Source: Clostridiales bacterium (GTDB lineage Bacteria > Bacillota > Limnochordia > Darwinibacteriales > B1SED10-159). Taken from it: DNA of 53,499 bases. The stretch spans positions 1 through 53,499 of the forward strand of contig PUOC01000206.1 of NCBI GenBank assembly GCA_003551965.1, in the 5' to 3' direction. A program made the translations under genes and the position numbers. The notes below the pieces were generated by a model. The model made no database searches. It saw nothing but the letters and a program-made list of their open reading frames with translations, and had not been told where the DNA came from. Within the stretch, counting starts at the first letter, position 1; every line of letters begins with the position of its first letter. This document shows positions 23,838-31,767 of this stretch, one piece after another.

Positions 23838-25085
23838 ATGTTCAAGAAGTCTTCTAAGCTCAATCACGTGAGTTACGCGATTCGCGGACCTATTTTGGAA
23901 GAGGTGCAGAAGCTGGAGCAAACAGGCCAGTCTATCACGAAATTGCACATCGGAAATCCAGCCCCTTTCGGATTTCAGGCACCGCCGGCTGTCCTGCACA
24001 AACTGCAGCAGACCTTGGAATACGCCCAAGGATACAGCGATTTTCGAGGCTGTGCCGAGGCGTGCAGTGCCATTGCCAGTTACTACCGGCGTTTGGGCAT
24101 CCATGGCGTGAGTGAAAACCATGTCTATACCGGCAATGGAGTCAGCGAATTAATTCTCATGTCCATGCAGGCCCTTTTGAATGCCGGCGACGAAGTCCTG
24201 GTTCCGGCGCCGGATTACCCCCTTTGGACTGCGGCCGTCACCCTTGGCGGAGGCACGCCGGTGCACTACTGCTGTGATGAAACCGCCGATTGGGCGCCGG
24301 ACCTGGCAGACATGGAAGCAAAGATCAGTTCCCGGACCAAGGCCATCGTCATTATCAACCCCAATAACCCCACCGGTGCCGTGTATTCCCGTGCGGTCCT
24401 GCAGGGAATTGTGGACTTGGCTGCAAAACACCAGCTGGCAGTCTTCAGTGACGAAATCTACGAAACCATTGTCTTTGACGATGCAGAGCATATTCCAACG
24501 GCTTCTCTGTGCGATGACGTGTTCTGTGTAACATTGTCCGGTCTGTCCAAGTCGCACTTCTTGGCCGGCTATCGGGCGGGATGGATGGTTGTCAGCGGAG
24601 CTCTTGAAACCGGCCTGGACTACATGCAGGGACTCAATATGCTGGCCTCCATGCGTCTGTGCAGCAATGTGCCGGCCCAGCACACCATCGGGGCGGTAAT
24701 GGAGCATCGCAACCAATACCGTGACGAATTTCCCCGGGAGCAGCTGACGCGCCAGCGGGACTTGGTCTGGCAAAAACTCAATGCCATACCGGGAATTTCC
24801 TGTTCAAAGCCCCAGGGCGCTTTCTATGCTTTCCCGAAAATGGACTGCAAGCGCCTCGGGATACACAGTGACGAACAATTCGTCCTCGATCTCCTGCGGG
24901 AAAAGCGTATCCTGATCGTACAGGGAACGGGTTTTAACTGGCCCGAGCCGGATCACTTCCGAATCGTTTTTCTCCTCAATGAGCAAGACCTAGGCGCTTC
25001 CCTCGACGAGCTCGGCGATTTCCTGCAGAGCTACTGTCAACAATCCAGCATAGCCTCGCCCAAAACCGCGGCCCTGTCCCGGTGA
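23838..25085 (+). CDS. alaA: Alanine (glutamate-pyruvate) aminotransferase, AlaA type
   Basis: A 415-residue fold type I PLP aminotransferase closely matching E. coli AlaA along its length. Shared signatures include KLHIGNPAPFGFQAP, VLVPAPDYPLWTAAV, IINPNNPTGAVYS, SGLSKSHFLAGYRAGW with PLP Lys 238, and GTGFNWPEPDHFRIV. It makes alanine from pyruvate and glutamate. The true start is ATG 23838 after AGAAGG; the frame continues upstream through the T-box terminator but that part is leader. An Ala-reading T-box precedes it, agreeing with a biosynthetic role. It is divergent from the ornithine cluster, whose OrtAB enzyme releases D-alanine. Confidence 0.95.
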   Translation: MFKKSSKLNHVSYAIRGPILEEVQKLEQTGQSITKLHIGNPAPFGFQAPPAVLHKLQQTLEYAQGYSDFRGCAEACSAIASYYRRLGIHGVSENHVYTGNGVSELILMSMQALLNAGDEVLVPAPDYPLWTAAVTLGGGTPVHYCCDETADWAPDLADMEAKISSRTKAIVIINPNNPTGAVYSRAVLQGIVDLAAKHQLAVFSDEIYETIVFDDAEHIPTASLCDDVFCVTLSGLSKSHFLAGYRAGWMVVSGALETGLDYMQGLNMLASMRLCSNVPAQHTIGAVMEHRNQYRDEFPREQLTRQRDLVWQKLNAIPGISCSKPQGAFYAFPKMDCKRLGIHSDEQFVLDLLREKRILIVQGTGFNWPEPDHFRIVFLLNEQDLGASLDELGDFLQSYCQQSSIASPKTAALSR

Positions 25086-25167
25086 GCGGCAACTATCAAG
25101 GGGCTGCGCTGGCTCCGGTGGGCTCGAGCGTGTACGACTAAGCCAGCAGCAATCCTACGCAGCCGGA

Positions 25168-25200
25168 GAGCGGCCGGCATTCCACCGGCCGCTCTTGTAT
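25168..25200 (+). terminator. Probable terminator after alaA
   Basis: GAGCGGCCGG (25168-25177) and CCGGCCGCTC (25185-25194) form a perfect 10-bp stem with a 7-base loop, followed by TTGTATT. The T-tract is weak, but placement 82 bases after the alaA stop and before the sulfatase gene supports termination. Confidence 0.6.
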
Positions 25201-25309
25201 TGCCAACGTGTGCTGTCGCCAGTAACCCTGGCGTTCGTGCAGGAAGCAGCCGTGCGCCGACGAATATGCACTGCATATGCAAGACAAGACAGAAAGGGCG
25301 TGAGTTGTA

Positions 25310-26746
25310 TTGACCCATCATGACAAAGAACGGCCCAACATCGTCTTTGTCCTCACCGATGATCAGGGATATTGGGCCTTGGGAGCGGCAGGCAATGCCG
25401 AAATTGAAACCCCGACACTGGATCGGCTCGCAGAGGAAGGCATGCATTTTACCAACTTCTTCTGCGCTTCGCCGGTCTGCTCGCCGGCCCGTGCTTCGAT
25501 CCTGACCGGACGGATACCGTCCCAACACGGTGTCCACGACTGGATCCGGGCTGGAAACACAGGTACGGACGCAGTGCAATACTTAGAAGGGCAGACGTCG
25601 TATACACAGATTTTGGCTGAAAACGGTTATATTTGCGGTCTGGTGGGAAAATGGCACTTGGGTGACAGCATAGTCCCCCAGCATGGGTTTTCCCACTGGT
25701 TTGCCCACAAGCAGGGCGGCGGGCCGTACTACGGCGCAGAACTGAGCCGCAATGGAGGCCCCTTTAAGTCTTACCCAGAATATCTTACCGATGTTATCAC
25801 CGACGAAGCCATAGATTTTCTGCAGCAACAGGAGGACGGCACTCCGTTCTATCTTGGAATTCATTACACAGCCCCGCACAGTCCGTGGGACAAGGAACAG
25901 CACCCCGAAGAACTGCGCAATCTATACAAAGACTGCCCCTTCCTTTCCTGCCCCAACGAACCCATGCATCCTTGGCAGATCAACAGCGCACCTTGGGGGA
26001 CGAGCGATCGCCGCCACGAATTTCTCAGCGGTTACTATGCGGCTGTCACTTCCGTTGATCGCAATCTGCAGCGCGTCCTCAACAGCCTCAAGGAACAGGG
26101 CCTAGACGAAAATACCATGATCGTTTTTACGAGCGACAACGGCATGAACATGGGACACCACGGTATCTACGGCAAGGGCAACGGCACATTTCCCCAAAAT
26201 ATGTACGATACATCGGTCAAGGTGCCCATGATTATCTGGCAGCCGGGCGAAATTGCAGGCGGCCAACGCCCTGACAGCCTGTTGAGCCAATACGACATCT
26301 TTCCCACACTCCTGGAATACCTCGGACTCAGCCATCCCTGCCCCAACCTTCTACCCGGGCGCAGTTTTGCTCCTCTGCTGCAGGGCAGGCCATGGGATCC
26401 ATCCGACGCCGTGATCGTATTCGACGAATACGGCCCGGTGCGGATGGTACGCACTAAACAGTGGAAGTATGTGCACCGCTACCCCTATGGGCCTCATGAA
26501 CTCTACGACCTGGTCAGCGACCCCGACGAAACCAGCAACCGCATCGATGACCGTGAACTGCAATCGACCAGGGAAGGGCTGAAGGCCACATTGGACTCCT
26601 GGTTCTTGCAGTATGCCGATCCCAGCATCGATGGAACCCGCGAAGCAGTAACCGGCCGCGGACAGCTGGGGTTGGCCGGAAAGCACAGCGACGGCAGACA
26701 AACTTATGCCCAGGACTTCGAGCTCTTGAAAGGCAAAGACCAATGA
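25310..26746 (+). CDS. Sulfatase (CxPxR type)
   Basis: A 478-residue alkaline-phosphatase-superfamily sulfatase. Asp17/Asp18 in VFVLTDDQG are calcium ligands. Cys57 in CSPARASILTGR is the residue converted to formylglycine. Other family motifs are VGKWHLGD, YTAPHSPW and FTSDNGMNMGHHG. It has no signal peptide, so it appears cytoplasmic and would act on imported sulfated glycans or small sulfate esters. The TTG start follows GAAAGGGCGTGAG; no in-frame ATG exists nearby. No sulfatase-maturating enzyme gene is present in the window. It is convergent with the dipeptide transporter genes. Confidence 0.9.
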   Translation: MTHHDKERPNIVFVLTDDQGYWALGAAGNAEIETPTLDRLAEEGMHFTNFFCASPVCSPARASILTGRIPSQHGVHDWIRAGNTGTDAVQYLEGQTSYTQILAENGYICGLVGKWHLGDSIVPQHGFSHWFAHKQGGGPYYGAELSRNGGPFKSYPEYLTDVITDEAIDFLQQQEDGTPFYLGIHYTAPHSPWDKEQHPEELRNLYKDCPFLSCPNEPMHPWQINSAPWGTSDRRHEFLSGYYAAVTSVDRNLQRVLNSLKEQGLDENTMIVFTSDNGMNMGHHGIYGKGNGTFPQNMYDTSVKVPMIIWQPGEIAGGQRPDSLLSQYDIFPTLLEYLGLSHPCPNLLPGRSFAPLLQGRPWDPSDAVIVFDEYGPVRMVRTKQWKYVHRYPYGPHELYDLVSDPDETSNRIDDRELQSTREGLKATLDSWFLQYADPSIDGTREAVTGRGQLGLAGKHSDGRQTYAQDFELLKGKDQ

Positions 26747-26750
26747 AACT

Positions 26751-26785
26751 AAGCCCCTGTGGTGGCCAGGCCACCGCAGGGGCTT
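26751..26785. terminator. Bidirectional terminator-like hairpin
   Basis: AAGCCCCTG and CAGGGGCTT close a long stem with inner GGTGGCC/GGCCACC, just after the sulfatase stop and ahead of the convergent dppC stop. The arms end in A/T on both sides but true T-tracts are short. Confidence 0.7.
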
Positions 26786-26868
26786 AATAATGCGTTCAAC
26801 CAAGCCACACCAGGATCGTTTCAGCCTGCTGAGGCCTTTGGCCAAGAGCTTCTATGGGAAAGGGTCCA

Positions 26869-27729
26869 TCAGGTCCTGGGATCTAGCGGATCCAGAGCAT
26901 CCCTGAGGCCGTCGCCTAGGAGGTTGAACCCGAGAACAACCAGCATAATCGCGATTCCCGGAAATGTCGATATATGCGGCGCCACCATCAGGTAGTCCCG
27001 TCCGCGGCTGAGGATGGTTCCCCACTCAGGGGTCGGCGGCTGCGCCCCTAAACCGAGAAAGCTCAGGCCTGCGGCCCACAGAATCGACGAAGCAATCAGA
27101 AGCGTGGACTGTACAAGAATGGGGCCCATGCAGTTAGGAACAATGTGCCGAAACACCACGGCCGCATCCGAACGGCCGATGGCTTTAGCCGCCGAGACAA
27201 AGTCCCTTTCTTTCAGCTGCAGAACGGTCCCCCTTACTAGACGGGCGTACTTCGGTATCGATACCACCCCGACGGCGATCATGACGTTGTTCAGCCCCAC
27301 CCCGAGTACACTGACTAAAATAATGGCCAGCAGAATGCCAGGAAAGGCCAGCATAATGTCGATGAACCGCTGCACGATGATATCCACTTTTCCTCCATAA
27401 TATCCGGAAATGGCACCTACGGGCACGCCGACAGCGGCACCGATAATGACAGAGATAACTCCAATGGTCAAGGAAATCCGAGAACCCCATATCATACGGC
27501 TGAGAAGATCACGGCCCATCTCATCCGTGCCTAACCAATGACCGGCCTGAGGAGCCTGCAGGACCATTCGGAAGTCACCGCGGATATGGCTGTGCAAATT
27601 CAAATACGGAGCCAATACCGCTAAAATTAAAAATCCGACAATAATGGCTAAGCCCAGCACCGCCGATTTCCTCCGAAAAAGACGCTTCCAGACATCCCGG
27701 GTCTGCCGGGATATAATCCGTTCCCACAC
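26869..27729 (-). CDS. Dipeptide/oligopeptide-type ABC transporter permease, DppC family
   Basis: A 286-residue inner-membrane permease. The N-terminal OppC/DppC signature (RRKSAVLGLAIIVGFLILAVLAP, then HWLGTDEMGRDLLSR) is followed by about five more membrane segments. The EAA-like loop is AAKAIGRSDAAVVFRHIVPN near residue 190. Start GTG 27729 lies 8 bases after GGGAGG. It pairs with the DppB-type permease upstream (90 bp gap) and the binding protein. No ATPase subunits are encoded in the window, so they must be elsewhere. Confidence 0.92.
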   Translation of the reverse strand: MWERIISRQTRDVWKRLFRRKSAVLGLAIIVGFLILAVLAPYLNLHSHIRGDFRMVLQAPQAGHWLGTDEMGRDLLSRMIWGSRISLTIGVISVIIGAAVGVPVGAISGYYGGKVDIIVQRFIDIMLAFPGILLAIILVSVLGVGLNNVMIAVGVVSIPKYARLVRGTVLQLKERDFVSAAKAIGRSDAAVVFRHIVPNCMGPILVQSTLLIASSILWAAGLSFLGLGAQPPTPEWGTILSRGRDYLMVAPHISTFPGIAIMLVVLGFNLLGDGLRDALDPLDPRT

Positions 27730-27819
27730 GTGTCCGACCTCCCAACACAAGATTTATCTTCACTGCAGCCGCATGTCCGGCCCCCATGCAAGGCTGACGA
27801 CCCTGCGGCGGCATGGCAA

Positions 27820-28740
27820 TCAATCGTATTTTATGGCCGGGTCAAGGTAGACATAGAGAACGTCCACAATCAAGTTCATGACAATAAATGTCAATGACAC
27901 TGTGAGGACCGCACCCTGGACCACGGGATAGTCCCGGGCCATGATCGATTCCACCATCATCCGCCCGATGCCTGGCCACGCAAAGACAGTCTCCGTCAAG
28001 ACAGATCCGCCTAGAAGTGTTCCAAACTGCAGACCCAAAACAGTCACAACGGGAATCAGGGCATTTTTCAGCGCATGCTTGTTCACAATGCGGAACTCGG
28101 CCAGACCCTTGGAACGAGCTGTGCGGATGTAGTCCTGCCTCAGTACTTCCAGCATGGAGGAGCGTGTCATACGGGCCATGATAGCTGCAGACGACATGCC
28201 AAGGGTGATCGCCGGCAGAATAAAGTGCGCCCATGTACCCATGCCCGCCGTGGGAAGCCAATTCAGCCTCACCGAGAAGACAAGCATCAGCATCAGCCCC
28301 AGCCAGAACACGGGCATAGAGACACCGAACAGCGCAATAAACATACTGAGGTTGTCCACCCAGGTGTCCTTCTTAACCGCCGATAAAATCCCGGCACTGA
28401 CTCCCACCACCACCGCCACAGCCATGGCAGCCGTGGCCAACTTTATGGTATTGGGGAACATCTCCGCGATTTCTGCGGCCACCGGCCGGCGCGTACGGGT
28501 ACTGCGGCCTAGATCCCCCTGCAGTGCATTACTGATAAACACCCAATATTGTACAGGCAGTGGCTGATCAAGCCCAAAGCGGGCCCGGATCATGGCTACC
28601 GTCTCTTCATCAGCCCGTTCCCCCGCCAGTGCCTGCGCCGGATCACCGGGAATGGCGCGCACCATGAAGAAGACAACCAGTGAAACACCTATAATCACAG
28701 GCAAGATCATAATCAATCTACGGATAAGATATTTGCTCAT
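27820..28740 (-). CDS. Dipeptide/oligopeptide-type ABC transporter permease, DppB family
   Basis: A 306-residue inner-membrane permease. It opens with the DppB signature MSKYLIRRLIMILPVIIGVS and MVRAIPGDPAQAL, has six membrane segments, and carries the EAA loop RTARSKGLAEFRIVNKHALK near residue 210. The C-terminal YVYLDPAIKYD is characteristic of the family. ATG 28740 follows GAGGTGG. It forms a heterodimeric channel with the DppC-type protein. The gene begins 112 bases after the binding-protein stop, with a strong hairpin in between. Confidence 0.93.
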   Translation of the reverse strand: MSKYLIRRLIMILPVIIGVSLVVFFMVRAIPGDPAQALAGERADEETVAMIRARFGLDQPLPVQYWVFISNALQGDLGRSTRTRRPVAAEIAEMFPNTIKLATAAMAVAVVVGVSAGILSAVKKDTWVDNLSMFIALFGVSMPVFWLGLMLMLVFSVRLNWLPTAGMGTWAHFILPAITLGMSSAAIMARMTRSSMLEVLRQDYIRTARSKGLAEFRIVNKHALKNALIPVVTVLGLQFGTLLGGSVLTETVFAWPGIGRMMVESIMARDYPVVQGAVLTVSLTFIVMNLIVDVLYVYLDPAIKYD

Positions 28741-28776
28741 GAGTCCACCTCACCAAACAATCGTATCTACGGCAAT

Positions 28777-28803
28777 GGCGGGGCTTCACAAGGAAACCCC
28801 GCC
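28777..28803 (-). other. Intercistronic hairpin between binding protein and permease genes
   Basis: GGCGGGG (28777-28783) pairs with CCCCGCC (28797-28803) around a 13-base loop. No T-tract follows. Hairpins at this position in transport operons commonly protect the upstream binding-protein message, giving it in excess over permease; that role is inferred here. Confidence 0.5.
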
Positions 28804-28852
28804 GGTACATCATCTGTTCCTGCAGTTCAAACGAAACTGTCGGTGTCGAGGT

Positions 28853-30382
28853 CTATTCAAACGTGACACCGGCCGCTTGAAGACGCTCAGCCGGGTGAAC
28901 CACGAGTCCATGGACATCGGAACGCACAGCGGTAACCTGCCGCTCTACATGAAGGAACAGCCAAGGCGCTTCTTCCATAATCAAGGACATGGCTTCAAGG
29001 TACGCTTCCCGGCGGAAATCTTCGTCCGGATTGGTACGAGCCTCGTCCAGCAGTTGATCGACCCGTTCGTTGGAATAGAAGGAACGGTTAGAACCATCCG
29101 GAACGTGCTCTGAAGTGTGGAACAACGCATAGAGGCCATAGTCGGCGTCGCCGGTGACAGTACCCCATCCGAGCATCAGCATAGGCGCTTCGCTTTCTTC
29201 CTGGGGAAGCCCGGTAACATCCAAGTACGTGGACCATTCCAGGGTCACGATCTCGGCATCAATGTTGACGTCGGCGAGCATACTCTGGATCGCCTCTGCA
29301 ATCTGAATGTCCTGCATATAGCGGCCGCTCGGCGAGTACAGCTTCGTTTCAAAGCCGTCTTCAAAGCCTGCTTCAGCCAGCAGCTCCATAGCCCGATCCG
29401 GGTCATACTCGTACTTTTTAATCGGTTCATGGCCGAATACGTCTGGGGCCACGGGTGCATCCACGGGCTGTCCTACTCCGCCGAGTATAAACTCGACAAT
29501 GGCTTCTTTATCCACTGCATGGTTCACGGCTTGGCGAACCAACGGATCTGTGAACGGTTCCATGGTTACGTTAAATGCCACATAGATAGTCCGCAGGCTG
29601 GGCGTCATTACAATATCGACGTCTTGATCAGCTTCCAGCCGCTCAATATCGTGGGGAGGAACGCGCACAGCTACGTCGGCATCACCGGATTGCACCATCA
29701 TCATCCTGGCCCCGCCCTCTGGAACTGCCTGGAATACAAGCCGCTCGTAGGCAGGCTGCTCGCCCCAGTAATTTTCATTGCGGACGAGGGTCACTTCCGA
29801 ACCGCGGCGCCATTCGGAGAACTCAAAGGGGCCCGTACCGATACTGACGATGTCGCCGTAGTCCTCGCCATAATCTTCAATGGCACTGGGGCTCTGCATA
29901 GAGATGGACGTATGGGTCAGATGGGCCAAAATCGGAGCAAAGGGTTTTTCCGTAACGAACCGCACGGTGTACTCATCAACCACTTCGGTCTCGATGATCT
30001 CTGTCAGCAGGAAGCGGAAAGTAACACTTTCGTCCGGGTCAAGAATCCGATCAATGTTGTACTTCACTGCTTCGGCGTTAAACGGTGTACCGTCGTGGAA
30101 CTGGATCCCCTGCTTTAAATGGAGATCCCAGACCAAACCATCCTCCGAAACATCAAAGGAATCGGCCAGCAGAGGGACAATCTCGCCCTCGGGGGTCAAC
30201 TCAAACAACGTCTCCGATATGTGCTCGGTCACTGTGGAAGTAGGCGAATCGGTCGAGTGATGTGCGTCTAACGTCACCGCATCGGTTCCCTGTGCAATGA
30301 TCAGCGTATCTCGGGCTGCAACAGAACTTCCCATGCTCAACACCAACAGTACGGCTAAAAACAACCATCCTACTCTTCGCAT
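28853..30382 (-). CDS. ABC transporter solute-binding protein, family 5 (dipeptide/glutathione-type)
   Basis: A 509-residue exported binding protein. A signal peptide (MRRVGWLFLAVLLVLSMG, cut near SSVAA) has no lipobox cysteine. The mature part has the family patterns TLDAHHSTDSPTS, WDLHLKQGIQFHDGTPFNAEA and RQAVNHAVDKEAIVEFI. It resembles DppA/GsiB-type peptide binders; ligand unknown. The start ATG 30382 follows AAGGAGGAG; the frame is open 11 codons further. It heads the operon with dppB- and dppC-type permeases, has a good promoter at 30434-30462, and is divergent from a TetR gene. Confidence 0.92.
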   Translation of the reverse strand: MRRVGWLFLAVLLVLSMGSSVAARDTLIIAQGTDAVTLDAHHSTDSPTSTVTEHISETLFELTPEGEIVPLLADSFDVSEDGLVWDLHLKQGIQFHDGTPFNAEAVKYNIDRILDPDESVTFRFLLTEIIETEVVDEYTVRFVTEKPFAPILAHLTHTSISMQSPSAIEDYGEDYGDIVSIGTGPFEFSEWRRGSEVTLVRNENYWGEQPAYERLVFQAVPEGGARMMMVQSGDADVAVRVPPHDIERLEADQDVDIVMTPSLRTIYVAFNVTMEPFTDPLVRQAVNHAVDKEAIVEFILGGVGQPVDAPVAPDVFGHEPIKKYEYDPDRAMELLAEAGFEDGFETKLYSPSGRYMQDIQIAEAIQSMLADVNIDAEIVTLEWSTYLDVTGLPQEESEAPMLMLGWGTVTGDADYGLYALFHTSEHVPDGSNRSFYSNERVDQLLDEARTNPDEDFRREAYLEAMSLIMEEAPWLFLHVERQVTAVRSDVHGLVVHPAERLQAAGVTFE

Positions 30383-30433
30383 GGTTCTCCTCCTTTTTCC
30401 TATTCTTCTGGACAAACGCCTGTTATGTTACTA

Positions 30434-30462
30434 ATCTTACTCACTGCCGGGTCATTTGTCAA
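30434..30462 (-). promoter_or_regulatory. Promoter of the peptide-transport operon
   Basis: On the minus strand a consensus -35 TTGACA (30462-30457), a 17-base spacer, and -10 TAAGAT (30439-30434). The start of transcription would be near 30427, about 45 bases before ATG 30382. Confidence 0.72.
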
Positions 30463-30661
30463 TGGCATATTGCGGAGCCCTTGCGGTTTTTCGTCTTTAT
30501 GAACAAACAATTCTCCTGAAAACAACATGGCTGGAGCAAACGATGATTGAAAACGCAGTGGGCTGCCGATCTGCCGCTGTCCTTTGCACGGCATCAGGCA
30601 CCGTGTCCCCAAGGCCCCCACTCCGTGCGATCGGATCGTATTTCGATGAAGCAGGAAAGCA

Positions 30662-30691
30662 TTGACAATCGCCAGCTCAATCCATTATAAT
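30662..30691 (+). promoter_or_regulatory. Consensus promoter of the TetR gene
   Basis: Perfect -35 TTGACA (30662-30667) and -10 TATAAT (30686-30691) with an 18-base spacer. The start of transcription falls near 30698, at the first base of the palindromic site. Confidence 0.8.
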
Positions 30692-30697
30692 TAAAAC

Positions 30698-30711
30698 TGA
30701 CACCAGTGTCA
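30698..30711. promoter_or_regulatory. Palindromic operator-like site TGACACCAGTGTCA
   Basis: Two six-base arms (TGACAC/GTGTCA) with a two-base centre overlap the expected TetR transcription start. The location, size and symmetry suit autorepression by the TetR protein encoded 18 bases downstream. No second copy was found at the transporter promoter. Confidence 0.65.
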
Positions 30712-30728
30712 AAAAAGGATCTGTGCCT

Positions 30729-31340
30729 ATGCCGAAAATCGTAGATCACGACCAGAAGAAATGGGAAATTATGAACGAGGCCGCCACGCTTTTTGGCCAG
30801 CAGGGATATTATCATACTTCACTGGCAGATATTGCATCCCAGTGCGGCCTGTCTAGGACCGCCCTCTATCAATACTTCCAAAACAAGGACGATGTGTTTC
30901 GCTCCGTTCTCACGCATATCCTCGGTACCCTGCTTGCAGAGCTGGAGCGTATAGAAAGAAGCTCCGCGGGATCCGCGGATCAACTGCGAGAAGTTTTTGA
31001 AATGCTTGGGAGGCGGTTCCGGGAAGAGAAGCACCTGCTTTTGGTCTTGGCTGAGGCCAAGCCCATGGTCCGTGTCGGCCACGCCGAAGTATGGGAAGAA
31101 ATTCTTTCCTTTCGCAGCCGCGTCACTGCCCTGTTAGCGTCCATCTTGAGACGAGGCGTTGCCGGTGGTGAGCTGCAGCCTATTGACCCGGAAGGAATGG
31201 CCTCGACCATCTACCTTTTGGTAGAGTCGCTGCTAGTTCATTTATCCGTAACCGAAAATGCCAATCTAGCTGACCATTTGAGTAATCTCGACTTCTTTCT
31301 CGGTCGTTTGGAAAGGACAGATACGGAAACAAAATCCTGA
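30729..31340 (+). CDS. TetR/AcrR family transcriptional regulator
   Basis: A 203-residue regulator. Residues 10-58 form the TetR DNA-binding domain (IMNEAATLFGQQGYYHTSLA, then CGLSRTALYQYFQNKDDVF), followed by an all-helical ligand-binding domain of typical length. ATG 30729 is preferred, ten bases after AAGGAT; GTG 30723 is too close. Its promoter matches consensus and carries a palindrome at the start site, so it probably represses itself. It may also control the divergent peptide transporter or the small gene downstream, but no matching site was seen there. Confidence 0.9.
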   Translation: MPKIVDHDQKKWEIMNEAATLFGQQGYYHTSLADIASQCGLSRTALYQYFQNKDDVFRSVLTHILGTLLAELERIERSSAGSADQLREVFEMLGRRFREEKHLLLVLAEAKPMVRVGHAEVWEEILSFRSRVTALLASILRRGVAGGELQPIDPEGMASTIYLLVESLLVHLSVTENANLADHLSNLDFFLGRLERTDTETKS

Positions 31341-31400
31341 CAGGAGGTGAAGGTGTACCCATTGTCGGAGGTTCTATATTACAATTAGGAGGTATGCTAA

Positions 31401-31700
31401 ATGGCCGATTTCAGCTGCAATATCAACGCGACTATCGAACCGCCGTCGGCGAAACCCGGAGACACCATTCGCATCAAGGCAGATGTCAGCGATGTTCAAG
31501 GGGAGATCCGGCACGTTATTTTGTCGGTTCCCCAGTACGGCATGGTAGAAACGCTGAAGCCCCAGGGCGACGGGAGTTATTCCCTCAGCTATACCATTCC
31601 GTGGGAAGCCCCTTCGACCACATATGATCTGCGTCTGTATGCCACAAGCACCGAAGGTGAACGCAGCGAGCCTGAGCGCCTGAACTTTACTGTCATGTAA
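31401..31700 (+). CDS. Small Ig-like beta-sandwich protein
   Basis: A 99-residue protein preceded by a strong ATTAGGAGG site. The pattern (PGDTIRIKADVSD, an internal SVPQYGMVE strand, YSLSYTIPWEAP, YDLRLYATSTEGE, LNFTVM) reads as one immunoglobulin-like domain of the kind normally found in extracellular proteins. There is no signal peptide or membrane segment, so either it stays in the cytoplasm or leaves by a route not visible here. It lies 60 bp after the TetR gene on the same strand and ends at a strong terminator, so the two may be co-transcribed. I do not recognise a function. Confidence 0.7.
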   Translation: MADFSCNINATIEPPSAKPGDTIRIKADVSDVQGEIRHVILSVPQYGMVETLKPQGDGSYSLSYTIPWEAPSTTYDLRLYATSTEGERSEPERLNFTVM

Positions 31701-31707
31701 CGGACAA

Positions 31708-31744
31708 AACCCGGTTTCTCCAAGAGAAGCCGGGTTATTTCTTT
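31708..31744. terminator. Intrinsic terminator between the Ig-like gene and leuB
   Basis: AACCCGGTTTCTC (31708-31720) pairs with GAGAAGCCGGGTT (31724-31736) with one G-U pair, followed by ATTTCTTT on the plus strand. The minus strand ends in AACCCGG-complement plus TTTTG, so it may also end the leuB transcript. Confidence 0.8.
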
Positions 31745-31767
31745 CACTGCCGATGGCTGCATACGAA

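Larger units (their letters stand above)
30383..30728. other. Divergent control region between binding-protein and TetR genes
   Basis: This 346-bp gap has no gene. It holds the leftward promoter of the transporter operon, the rightward TetR promoter and a palindromic operator-like site, each listed separately. The middle, about 30470-30655, shows nothing recognisable. Confidence 0.7.
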
